From positions 5,518,001 through 5,582,000 of the forward strand of contig JAKCOZ010000032.1 of assembly GCA_022605955.1 (NCBI GenBank): 64,000 bases of DNA, in the 5' to 3' direction. Below the pieces are notes generated by a model. That model was not told the DNA's origin. It did not search any database and was given only the letters and a program-made list of their open reading frames with translations. Below are positions 21,381-48,630 of the stretch, piece by piece. Both the position numbers and the translations under genes were made by a program. Position 1 is the first letter of the stretch, and the number at the start of each line of letters is the position of its first letter. Origin of the DNA: Rallus limicola. Its lineage: Eukaryota > Chordata > Aves > Gruiformes > Rallidae.

Positions 21381-24300
21381 CCAGCCCCGGCGCATCCCTC
21401 GCCTGCCAGGCGTCGGGGACGTTTTGCTAGCCGGGGCTCTGCCGCAGCCCGCCTGCCCGCCGGGGACTGTTTGCTCGGCAGAGGGGAGGGTAGATAAGCC
21501 CGAGCCCGCTCCCGACCCCTCTTTCCCAGGGTCGAGGGGCTGCCAGAAGCTCCGCGCCCTCCGCCCGCCCATCCCGGGACCTCCGGTGCGCGCCCGCGCC
21601 TCCTCCCCGCGGGGCTGCGGCGGGGACGGCGCGGAGGAGGCACCTGCGGCTGGGATCGCCTCTTCCTTTCCCCTCTACACCCCCCCGCGCTCCCCCCTCG
21701 TCCAGGGCTGCTCAGAAGGTACCGTGATTTGCCGTGCCATATGTCGAGCGGCTCGACGGAGCGCAGCCCTTCAGAGCCGGAGCAGCTGCTGCCCCGGCCC
21801 TACCTACCCGGCGCATAATACCTGGGATCCGCAGCCCCGCGTCCCTCTTTGAGAGGGCAGCGCGGCTGGGCCGGCTCCGCGCCTCTGCTTTGTGACTTTA
21901 TTGTGGCTCCCAACAGATGCACGCCTGCCCCTCCTGCCCCTCGCCCCGGTGCGAGCGCGGTGCTCGGGACACAAGGAGCACAGATGCCAGGCGCAAGGTG
22001 CACCAGATGCCCCCCTTTGTGAATCCAAACAATATTTCTCCTTTCCTCTCCCCCTCCTCCTCTTCCTACGAGAGGGAGAGGAGCCGGGGCGCAAAAAAAA
22101 AAAAAAGGGGGGGGGGATATTTTTTAAAAAATAATAATAATAGGAGAAGAAAGGAAAGCCTCGGGAAGAGGAGCCGGGAGCGCGTTTCCCCGGAGCCGCA
22201 CGACGGGGCGCACGGCCGGGCGCAGCGCCGCGGGCCCGGGCAAGGAACCGGCCCGGGGCAGGGAGGGCGCAGCGCCCCGGGGGTGACCGCCGGGGTGAAA
22301 GGAGCCTCCCCAAGAGACCATGAAGTAGGCGGCGAGCGCTGGGCAAGCGGCTCCCGGCCCGGGGAGAGAGGAGGGAAAGAAATACCGCTGGAAGGAAAGT
22401 CAGGGAACAAATGCCAGGCAAGAAAGGGTCCTGCTGCGCTGCGATGCCTGCAAGTGGGTGCTGTGGAACCTCTTACCTTGGCGTATTCACCCAACCACCC
22501 GAGTACCGGCGCAGGGAGGAAATGATGGTCTTCACCTCCCTGGGAAGTCAGTGTCCTCCCGTCGTTCCCAGTTCTGCCGGGCTTGCTCCCCTCTCCACTT
22601 GTGGCCAAGCGGTTCCTTGCCCCAGCCCCTTTCACCTGCCAGAAAGAGGGTTTCTGCTCTACCCTGCTGGCAGCCCGGGCAGGCAGAATGGGTTACACGG
22701 GGCACCACACTCTCTCGCATCCAGGTTTTCCAAAGTGCTTTAAGCTTTACAAGTTTCTGGCGAGATCTCAGAGGCCACTGCCACATTCCTCCGGTGGTTG
22801 AGCGAAACACAATGGGGGGTTAACAGGTGGTCAGGCACAGGTCCATCTTTAACTTGTCTGCAGTCCCAAGGGCCCAGACTAAGCCCATACCTGTGAATTT
22901 ACCTGCATGGAGACCTCAGAGAACAACTGCAATGAGAAATGTGCTGTCTCCACAGCTACAAGGAGGAAGCATTCATGGCAGGACACCTCCAGCACTCAGA
23001 CTTCATGGTCTGGCACTGGGCATCTTCACACCTACCAGCTGGACGACACAGACTCGATGTTTCCATATTAATTCATATCAACCCTCCTTTGGCCAACAGT
23101 GAGCAGTCAGGGCCCACGGACATGCTGACCTCAGGCTGCCATCTTCCTGAGAGGCACTTCTCTCCTGGGAGGGCAAAAATCTAACCTCTGGCATTTTGAT
23201 GCATGATGAGGTTATGAGACTGGTCATACTGGCTCGCTGTGAACCTCCTCGCTACCCAACTGCCCATCAAACAGACAGACAGCACTTTCTGGCCTCCAAA
23301 AACAACAGAAGGTGGGCTTTGCACGCTGATTTAGAGGCTCTACCTGTCAAATTTTTAATACAGCAGAGGGTACCAGAGATGACCTTTGAGAAGTGAAAAA
23401 GCTGCTAAAAGCCAGGAGTCTGGAAGGAAATTCCCTTCCCAGCCTGGAAACAAGAGCAGAGGTGCCCTGGGGGACTCTCACACCCTTAACCCCTCTCCAG
23501 ACCTTCACCGAAACTCTGACCAGGAGACAGAGTGAGACGCTGGGGCTTTGACCCTTCCTTTGCAACCTGATGTTGCTGCCACATCCCTGCTGCTGCTGGG
23601 TGATGTGCCCAGCAAGGTGCTGGGGTCACTGCTCAAACTGAACCGGTGCTAGCAGGAGGGAAGGTGTGACATGGATATGGTGCTCACTGGCTCCATGACC
23701 TGCCCAGGACCAGCTCACACTCACCTCCCAGCACCTGTCCCAGCTGTGCCATACACATCTGGCAACCCTCAGGGCTGTGATGACAGGTCTGACACCACTG
23801 GTGAATGTGGTTGTAGCCCCCACACCAAGCTGAGCCACACCAGTGGCTGTAGCTCACTTGCCCACGCCCCCAAGGCATGACCTCCTCCCGTCCCTAGCTC
23901 TTCCTGTCTCCTCTCTCTATCCTGTCTCAGGAAGAAGCATCTCCCCTCCCTCTGTCCCAGCCTTACTCGCTCCTTGTGCCCATTCCCACATCTTTCTGCC
24001 CCCTCTCTTGGCACACCTGCACTGTTGTCCCCACCAGGCAGCCTCATCCCAGCTTTCCTCAGCTACACCTGCCCATCTGCACACACCCCATCCCAGCTCC
24101 CAATGCCAGTACCCCTCTCTCAGCCCCTTCATCCAGCATCAGGCTCTACCTGCTGAGACCTTGACCTTTGAATCAGAGCCTTCTCCTGCCCTGCACCACC
24201 ATGGTGCTGAGAAGACACGTTTATACACAGAAGGGAACATTTTCTTCCCTGAGCCAAGGGGAAAACTGAGGAGACCAGGAGTGGGACAGCTCCTCCTGCC

Positions 24301-25256
24301 AGCCTACACCAGGACCTCTGGGATGGTGATCAGCCAGACTGACATCTGGAACTCAGTGAGAAATGATGTATTTGCAACAAAAAGAGGATACCACCTCCCT
24401 GCCCCCCAAAATTCCAAACAAAACCCTCTGGCTGCTTTCACAAAAGCCACTCTACACCCCTAACACATCATTTTAACTCCAGCCCTGCAAGACAAGTCCC
24501 CACCAGCCTGTGTCAGCCCTTGGCAATACAATTTTGGGGAGCCACAGCCAAACCTCATCTCAGCAGGTTGTAACACTGGGAGAAAGGCAGGGATCTCACT
24601 GTGGGGAATGGCAGGAAACCTCCAAACGTTCCCCAGCCTGGGTGCATCCAGAGCATTTTAGCCATCTGCATGGGTATGCCAGCCCCCCCGACTGCAGGGA
24701 GGGGACCGCCAGCTCATTGCCAGCCGTGCCCATGCAGCTGGGCTTGGGCATGAGCAGATGTTCCAGCCCACAGCCCGCTTGGATGGGGGGGTCTCACCCA
24801 CAAAACCACTTGGGGACAGAGACTGGTGCCCTGCGAAGCACTGCCAGGTCCTTTGACACCATGTGAGGGGCTGAGCTGGGTCCTTGCACAGGACTGTGCA
24901 GTGCTGACATCGGAGACACAGGGGCACAGAGCTGCTGTCCCCCACATGAATGCACATGTCCCAGGGGCTTGGTAGCCTCCTGGCTTTTGTCAACACCTTT
25001 ATTAGTTTCCTTCATCATCACATCTCTTCAAACCAGCTCCTTCAGGTACCCTGGCCCAGTCAGCCCTGGCAGTTCCCGGGTACCAGCACCTTTTGTGGGT
25101 TCTCTGGCTCTGGCAAAGCCCCTGCACTCAGGGACACATGGCCTGAAGTCCCCTCATCATCCCACATCCCCTTGCTCCAGGGGCTCCACCTCCCTCCCCC
25201 AGCTCTTCACAGCAATCCCCACTATTTTCCACCATCATTTAAGTTTCTGAAGTAAT

Positions 25257-25306
25257 TTCTTTTTTCTTTTTTTTTTTGTCTTTTTTTTTTGTTGTTTTTG
25301 TTTTTA
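25257..25306. repeat. T-rich tract
   Basis: Poly(T) interrupted by C and G, directly before the candidate element at 25310-25400. Confidence 0.85.
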
Positions 25307-25309
25307 AAG

Positions 25310-25400
25310 CAAACCATCTACCATATGTTCTCCCCTGAAAGGGGTAATTGTTAACAGATCATTAAAACACCGTGGCGAGTGCTCCGAGATTCCTTCCCTC
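25310..25400. promoter_or_regulatory. Candidate distal NEUROG3 element (HNF1-like and E-box motifs)
   Basis: Just after a T-rich run lie CATATG (25322-25327) and a GTTAAC core (25350-25355) flanked by AATT and ATTAA, resembling a degenerate HNF1 site. The position is about 6 kb upstream of the inferred NEUROG3 start. The motifs are visible; function is inferred. Confidence 0.22.
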
Positions 25401-27803
25401 CATCTTACGCATTATCCTGTCTCTGTCACCCTTTCAATGCGGCTTTGAGGGCTCTGCTTTTCTAACTTCCTTCTCGGGGAGAGAAGGGGGGGTGGGGGCC
25501 TGGAAAGAGAGAGAAAGAGCCACTAAAGCGACCCTCTTCACAGCTCTCCTCCCTGCTTTTCAATGTCTTTTTCGACACCCAACAATAATCGGGGTGGGGG
25601 GCTAGCATGCCGCTGCTGCTGCCACCAGGCCTGGGCAGCAGGGCCACATCCTGCCCGGTTTGTGGGGTGCTGGGGTTGGGAAGGCAGAGCAAGGTGTGGC
25701 ACAGATGCTCCAGCTGCCCTGCGGGTACCGATGGCTTCTCCTTCTGCTGCCAGGTGATGGGGCCACTCGCCATAGGATGCTCAAAAGGTGCAGCCCATCT
25801 GCCCTGGTGTCCCTTTGTCCCTGCTCCTGGGATGGGGGCTGTGGGAGGGCCCCGCAGATGTGTGCATATCCCAGAGACACAGAGAGTACTGCTTACAAAG
25901 CTCGTTCCCTTTGGACGCTTTCGGTGGCACAAATACATTTTACAGAGAAATAAGGTAACAGCTGGCTGGGAACTGACCTAAGTCCAGATGTGGAGCTGTT
26001 TGGGGGGGGGCTGGCCATTCTGTGTCCCTTTCCTCGAGGATAAACACTATTATAGGAGACACCAGATACCAGGTCACCAGGGACCATCAGGGCATTGACA
26101 ACTGTTAGTTGAGCCACCGTCTCTGTTTGGGTGAGCACAGGCACAGCACAAGCATCCATCCCCTTTGCTTGGTCAGGAACCTTCCCAAAGCTGTATTCAT
26201 GTGCCTCCCAGCCTCAAGTGCAGGGATAAGGACCCTGGGAGGGCTGCAAGCACCATTAGCAGCAGCAGTCCTGTTCAGCATGGTGCTGAACATTTGGTGA
26301 CGCTATTTTCCAGGAACAACAAGCCATCAAAGCCACATCAAGCCTGGGATGTGTCTGATGCTGGGGCAAGCCAGAGGGATGAAACGCTTCACCATTGTCT
26401 CAGACGCCCCAAGATGAGCCAGGGGGGCTTGCAGCTCCACAGCCCCTTGCCACAGCAGGGAGGAGAAGACCCAAGAGGCAAAGGCACTTCCTGACAGCAG
26501 CATTATATATGCCTGATTCCTGCATGACAAACCATGGCCACCAGCAGCAGAGGTCTTGGGTTGAGGGTCACCTTGTTGCAGGCTCCCTATTCTCATGATT
26601 GGAAAGGTCGAGGCTTTCAGAGCTCACACCTGTGTTCCCTACCTGCATCTTCTCCCCTTCTGCCATGAGCTAGAGGATCACATTTGACTCACCACAGCCC
26701 TGCAGCCAAGCTTCAGGCACTGTCTGCACCACTCCTCCAGCACAGGCACCTTTCCCAGCACTGGCATTTGTGCATACCCATCCCAGCAACAGAGTGTGCT
26801 GCACAGGACCGGAGAGCCCCCAACACTCCTCCTGGGAGACATGGGGAGGAGGCAGCTGCCCCAGTCAGCAACACCCTCTCCTAAGAAAACCCCATTTGAA
26901 AACCCCCAGACACTTCAAAGCCCTGCACACAGACTTCCCTGAGAGCCAATACACTCCAGCAGCTCAACCGCCTTGCCAGAGCCCACACGTAGCTCCAAGG
27001 ATCTCCCAAAGAGCTCCTGCCTCGGTCAGGCACCTGCCACCCACACCCAGCCATGCAGTCCCAGCTCGTGCTCACCCCGGGCCCTTCCCCTTCCATCAGC
27101 AGGTTGGTCCCAGCACCCTCCAAAGGCTGCCACCCCCAGGGAGTGACCCCCTCGCCCATGGCGCTGGCCCACAAGGAGTCTCCGGGGGAGCCTGAGCACC
27201 GCGGTGGGGACGTGACCCACAAACTGGGTACCCGGCACCCAGCAGCGCGAGGCCGCTTTGCCCCGCTCTGCACATCCCAGGCAGGCCGCCTCCTCTTCCT
27301 TCCAGGGCAGCAGTTTTCACCTACCTCTCTACTTCTTTGTCATGGGAAAAGCTTTCTGTGGAAGAAAAATACACGGGCAGGACACCCGCTTTCCTGAGGG
27401 AATTTAACGGGCGCCTTTGCAGAGGGCTCTTGTCACTGCTGTGGGTAAAACGTTAGCCCCTACAGCCACAGATAGACCTCAGGGCAGGAGCTGCACCCAG
27501 GCAAAAGCTGTATTCCCACCCTGAGCACAAAACCAGCCTGAGTCTAGGTCGGTTTTAAAAAGCACGACGGACTGAGGCTGATTCAGCCAAGTGAAACAGC
27601 AGTGTCGCTCTTCACCAACACAGATGGAGATGCTGCCCTCTCTCCTCTCCTGCTCCGAAAGGTGTACGCATCGGAATAAGGATGCAAACCCAAAGGAACT
27701 TCCAGGGCCACCAACGTGCTTGTGGTGGGGCTGATCTCCCAGAAGATCCCAGGCAGTGGTAGAACCTGCACTCCGCCGTTGAAGACCCACTGGAGCATTT
27801 GGT

Positions 27804-28341
27804 GATCCTCCCCCTCTACTCTGCCCTGGTCAGGCCCCACCTGGAGTGTTGTGTCCAGTGCTGGGCTCCCTGGGATAAAAAGGACAGGGATCTCCTGGAG
27901 AGAGTCCAGAGAAGGCTATGAAGATGATTAAGGGCCTGGAGCATCTCCCCTATGAGGAAAGGCTGAGTGAGCTGGGACTGATCAGTCTTGAGAAGAGAAG
28001 ACTAAGGGGGGACCTAATTAATGTTTATAATTATCTTAAGCATGGGATGCAGGGGGAATCAGCCAGCCCCTTTTCAGTGTCTGTGGAGACAGGACAAGGG
28101 GCAATGGCTGCAAGTTGGAGCACAGGAAGTTCTGCACCAACATGGGGCAGAACTTTTCCCCAGTGAGGGTGAGGGAGCCCTGGGACAGGCTGCCCAGGGG
28201 GTGTGGAGTCTCCTTCTCTGGAGAGATTCCAGCCCCGTCTGGACGCTGCCCTGTGCAATATGAGCTGGGGAGCTGCTTTGGCAGGGGAGTTGGACCCCAT
28301 GAGCTCTCGAGGTCCCTTCCAACCCCTGGGATTCTGTGATT
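27804..28341 (+). mobile_element. CR1 LINE 3' fragment (young subfamily)
   Basis: Starts at ATCCTCCCCCTCTACTCTGC within ORF2 and ends CCCTTCCAACCCCTGGGATT then CTGTGAT. It shares long near-identical stretches with the copy at 59170-59634, including the shared GGGGGTGTGGAGTC where the 9.3-kb copy reads GGAGGTGGTGGAGTC. Confidence 0.93.
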
Positions 28342-29360
28342 TCCTACACAAAGCGGTTCCCGAGCCCACACCAGCACTTTCCACCTATCAGCTTGTGCAT
28401 GAAAAGAGCCTTGGAAGCCCCGGAGAGGAGAGCCTTGGGAAAGAGTCTGCAAAGCAACTTTGAGCTAAGTGGTTCTTAGATCTTAAACACCACAGAGTCG
28501 GTTTTTACCCCCCATCAGTAGGAAATCAGCTCATCCCGCCTCCAAGGCTGGTTTTCCAGCCCAGGCTGTTAACGTGCAGCCAGACACACAAGCACCCCCT
28601 CGCAGAGAAAGCCGCCGATCGCTGCGAAGGTTGGGAACTAACGAGGGATTTCCAGCTTTGGGGAGGAAGAAGCCCTGTGGAAGCTGTGCCTGCAACAAGG
28701 GGGGGTTGGCAAAGCAGGGCAGGGGACCTGGGTAACAGAGAAACCTCGGCGCCATACGGACGTGCCGAAAGGAGATGTACTTCGCGGCCGGCAGAAGTTA
28801 ATGAAGCGACGTGGCATCCCCACACCAGCAGAGGGAGAGCCGCCCGGAGCGTCTCCCCAGGAACCGCGCTAATTAAACATCCCTTTACCGCCCGAGCTCG
28901 CGTACCGCGCAGCGCACACCGTGCTCCAGGCAGACCCAGCCAGCATCCAGCCCAAGTGCCGTGCCAAGACTCTGCCCAGACGGCGTGTGATTATTTGGAA
29001 CGCCGAGGTGAATCCCTATTTCCACCTGATGCTGAGCACCAATCCCCTCCGCGGTGCTGTTGGTGCCACAGTGACCCTCCTGCCAGCAGCCAGCACTGAG
29101 GAGTTGGTGCAACCGTTTGGCTTCCCAGTTGCGGCCCAGGGAGCTGCTCCTGCTCGGCACAGGCATCCCACTACAGGCGGGAAAGCTCTGGGATGCAGGC
29201 AAGAGAGAGGCAGCGCGAGGGTCCGGCAGCAAGGACGGGCGAGGAGGGTGATTTCTGCAGGCAGGGAGCACGAACAGCTGCCTAACATCTGCCAAAGGGA
29301 TGGAGGATGGCATGGAGGATGCACCACGGGAAACTCGCCGTTCTCAGAGGGCTTCACAGC

Positions 29361-29380
29361 TACACACACACACACACACC
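29361..29380. repeat. (CA)n microsatellite
   Basis: Short alternating CA tract abutting a CR1 3'-end fragment. Confidence 0.85.
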
Positions 29381-29384
29381 CCAA

Positions 29385-29425
29385 TGATGATCTTAAAGGT
29401 CTTTTCCAACCTTGTAATTCTGTGA
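29385..29425 (+). mobile_element. CR1 LINE extreme 3' end fragment
   Basis: ATGATCTTAAAGGTC then TTTTCCAACCTTGTAATTCTGTGA, the terminal part of a CR1, directly after a (CA)n tract at about 29361-29380. Only about 40 bp remain. Confidence 0.75.
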
Positions 29426-29913
29426 CATCAGAAAATTCCGTCACGGTCCTGGGGCACTGCAAAGTTGCCTCAGCCTTTAAAGAGCAGCCAAGGAGCATTT
29501 TTAAGGGTGAGCATCCACAAGGACTAGTCCAGCTGTGGCTGCTCCTGCCAGGAAGGCAGGGATTGCATTAGATCAGTGTTCCTGCCTGCTTTAAAACCAG
29601 CTTTCACGTCAGCTCTCAGGGAAGCCCAGGTGACCATTGTTAGTGTGGCCACAGCAGTTTGCACTACAGCCAAATGCAAAAAATCAGCCCAGGTCAACAT
29701 TTTGAGTGTAGCCCTTCACATGCTCCCAGTCGAGTTGTTCATGAACTGGAGAGGGCAGAGCACACACCCCCCCACACACACACCCCTGGCAAGGTCAGTG
29801 CCTTGGGGCAAAAACAACTAAGCAGCACACAGAACACCTTCTGCACACTACCACCCACTCACAAAATCTGTCTGCTAACAGGACACAGCATGGCATGCTG
29901 AGAGGAGCCAAAT

Positions 29914-29938
29914 TCACACACACACACACACATACACA
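29914..29938. repeat. (CA)n microsatellite
   Basis: Alternating CA with one CATA interruption, in intergenic sequence. Confidence 0.85.
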
Positions 29939-31285
29939 CCCCCCGCCACTACAGTCTCCCCATCATCTCCCACAGCTCAGGTGCCCAGTATCCCCCCAAA
30001 TACTCTCCCTGTTCCATTTAAGCCACCCAAATTTTAACCATCATCCATCAAACAGCTTCCATTATGCCCCACTTTCCTGGATATCTTGTGCTTCCCCACA
30101 AAATTTATGAGGCATTATTAGTAAAGAAAGAGAAGTTACATCTTTGTCATTGAATAAACGTGACCGCTGCCCTTCCCTTCTTCACAATCGGTTCCAGCCA
30201 TTTCAAATTCCAGCGTTAGCTCCCCTCTTGCTCCTGGCCAGGGCACAGCTCTGCCTCTGGTGATGCCTCAGCTCCCCCCTTACCGGCCCACTCGCTGTGA
30301 TAAACTGCTTTCAGCTCCCATCTTTCCTACCCTTCACCAGAAGCAGCTTGGTCCTGTGAAGCTGCCCCCTTCCCTTTTCCCCATCCTCTCCCAAGATGGT
30401 CCAAGTATCCACCCTGAAAACACACCTCACTCTTTGAACTTACCAAAGGGCAGAGACCTGTTACCCAGGGCAGAGACCTGTAATTAAGGTGATGGCAAAA
30501 TGGAGCAATTAAATAGGTAACCACGCACAGGGCTCAGCGCTCGAGCATGCGGCACAGGAAGCTTCCTCGGCTGCAGAGGGTGGGCTTGAGAATGCTGCAG
30601 GATGTATCTCTCTCTCTCTGGACACCATCAGGAACACCAAAGAACTGGGCGAGTCTGGTTTTGGCTCCTGGAAACACACGAGGCTTCCTCAGAACTCCTT
30701 GGCAAAGGAGGGGGAGAGCTAAACAGCGAGCACCCGGTTTTGAAGGCAGCAGAAAACACATCCAGGACATGATGATGGAAATAAAAACCAGACAAGCAGC
30801 ACGGGGAGAACAGGATAAACATTCCTCTGGGTGGCTCAGCAGAGTGTCAGAAGATAAGAGATTATGTATATTTATATATATAAAGATATACATACACACA
30901 TAGGTGAAATACCAGGAGGAGATACAAACCAAACCTGTTTCATTCTCACCCCGAATTAGTTAATTTGAAGCATCATGATAATTAGGTTTTGCATTTTGCC
31001 TGCAAGCTTGGCCAGAGCTGGAAATACTGCAGACAAACGCTCAGGACAACGAAAGCAACAACCATAAAAACCCCAGAGCTCCCAGTGACTTCCCAAGTAT
31101 CACTCCTGATCCACTAGAGGAAGCAAGTGAGGCACAGACCTTCAGTGATCCAGTCCAAAGATCCAAGCAGCAGCTCCAGGTATCCCTACCTTTTGATCCA
31201 GCATTTGAAGGAAAGGCTTAACTTGAATGGGAAAATAAAAAGCACTTGAAACAAAATCTTTGTATGTAAAAAAAAAAAAATTGTT

Positions 31286-31291
31286 TTTATT
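31286..31291 (-). terminator. TSPAN15: TSPAN15 candidate polyadenylation signal (AATAAA)
   Basis: TTTATT on the plus strand is AATAAA on the minus strand. It is followed on the minus strand within 10-25 nt by a T-run and a GT-containing stretch, as expected downstream of a cleavage site. Confidence 0.6.
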
Positions 31292-31635
31292 GTAACAAGA
31301 AAAATAAAATTTAGAAACATCTCAACATACAGAACTCAAAAGTGTCATAAATCACCTAGTTAATTTAATTTACTAAAGAGGAAAAATACAGTACATGTGA
31401 GACTCAAATGTCCCGTTAAGTTCATACAAAAGCCAGGCAGTAATAAATCGCATTAAAAATATATCAAGCATTACCCAGCTGATTCACCATTGGTGTTTAC
31501 CCCACTATTGAAAGGCACAGAAGACTGAGCAATGCAAGGATTCAGCATCACACCTATTATTGTCAGTAAATTCATTGAGATTAGCATTTTTTTTCAAAAA
31601 AATGCATTAAACACCACGTTTAATATCCACCACGT

Positions 31636-31690
31636 AGAATCAGAGAATCATAGGGGTTGGAAGGGACCTCGAGAGATCATCAGGTCCGTA
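31636..31690 (-). mobile_element. CR1 3'-end fragment inside the TSPAN15 3'UTR
   Basis: Plus-strand AGAATCAGAGAATCATAGGG then GTTGGAAGGGACCTCGAGAG is the reverse complement of the CR1 3' terminus. It lies in the same orientation as TSPAN15, so it would be part of the mRNA. Confidence 0.85.
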
Positions 31691-32102
31691 CATCAGTAAG
31701 AGAACATTTTTGGAAGGAGAACAAAAATCTAGTTGGAAAGGACAAACACTGAAACAGGACATCCCAAGACTCAAAGGCTCTAACTAGGAAGCTACCTTCA
31801 TATCTTTCCAGAATAGTTTTCCCGGCACCGTATCACTCGGCAATCACTCAAAACAAAGATCCAGTGATCCACAAAGCCCACCTCTTCCAGCAGCGTGGCG
31901 ATACCGCAGCAGCATCGTCGGCAGCGCGGAGCTCTCCTGGCGTGCCTTCAGTCATCAGACACACGGAGAACGACGAAGCCACGGAGGTATCAGTGGGCTG
32001 CCGACCCACCGCCGGCCGGTTCGTTACACCTGCAGTCTGTAACAGCCGGCACACACCAGAAGAGGTGGATTTATCTTTTAACAGTATCTGAGGTTTCTGA
32101 AG

Positions 32103-48091
<15,989 letters not shown>

Positions 48092-48630
48092 CCCTCCCGC
48101 CCCGCAGCACCTGCTGCCGCCGCACGTCCAGTCCCGTCCCGTCCCGTCCCTCCCCTTCCCGGCGGCCCCGTGCCCGGGGGAGGGAGCAGCCGCCCCGTCG
48201 GGCGGGTCCGGGGCGCCGCCGCTTCCGGGAACGGGACCGGTGCTGGGGAGGAGGGAATGGTGGTGGTGGGGGATACGCGAGCGGGCGGACGGGGGTGGTA
48301 CGGCGGAGAAAGCCAAACACCACGGGGAGGGGCGGCAGGGGGGGCTGTCGGAAGCCGGAACGCAAAGCGCCGAAGCGCTCCCGGCGTTGTCTTTTCCCTT
48401 CCCTTCTTTTCCCCCACCCTCCACGCTCCCCCCCCTCCCCTCCCCTCCCGGTTCCCTTGGGAAACGCCTCGCTGCCGAGGGCTGGCTGGTTCCCAGCTAA
48501 CCCCCACCGGCAGGGAAGAAGACAGACCCACCGCGACTCGAGCGACCATCTCAGCCCGCTGCCAGAGACGCTCCCCAGCCCTCTGCGCTTTGCGAGGGGC
48601 GGGTGGGGGGACACACACACACAAAGAGAC

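Larger units (their letters stand above)
16680..22400. other. CpG-rich domain around NEUROG3
   Basis: CpG is dense through most of this interval, with long C or G runs, for example near 17512-17532, 18361-18420 and 19480-19560. The NEUROG3 gene lies near its middle. Such domains are typical of Polycomb-regulated developmental genes (general knowledge). The long open frames on both strands here follow from the scarcity of AT-rich stop codons and are not taken as genes. AT-rich islands at 17180-17310 and 20815-21380 interrupt it. Confidence 0.75.
22401..27803. other. Intergenic region upstream of NEUROG3
   Basis: No coding exon recognised. It holds the T tract and candidate element near 25.3 kb. 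The remainder is unique-looking sequence rich in C/T and CCA/CAG. Confidence 0.45.
28342..31269. other. Intergenic between NEUROG3 and the TSPAN15 3' end
   Basis: No coding exon recognised. It contains two CA microsatellites, a CR1 terminal fragment and a small TA-rich stretch near 30858-30890. Confidence 0.45.
31270..32102 (-). other. TSPAN15: TSPAN15 3'UTR (predicted)
   Basis: Runs from the stop codon to the first clear minus-strand AATAAA at 31291-31286. It is AT-rich toward the end and contains a short CR1 3'-end fragment at 31636-31690. The extent is inferred from the poly(A) signal only. Confidence 0.6.

Noticed and set aside
28860..29330. Possible coding exon in the GC-rich stretch near 29 kb
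   Set aside because: Open on several frames, but without splice sites in the right phase or any recognisable domain.
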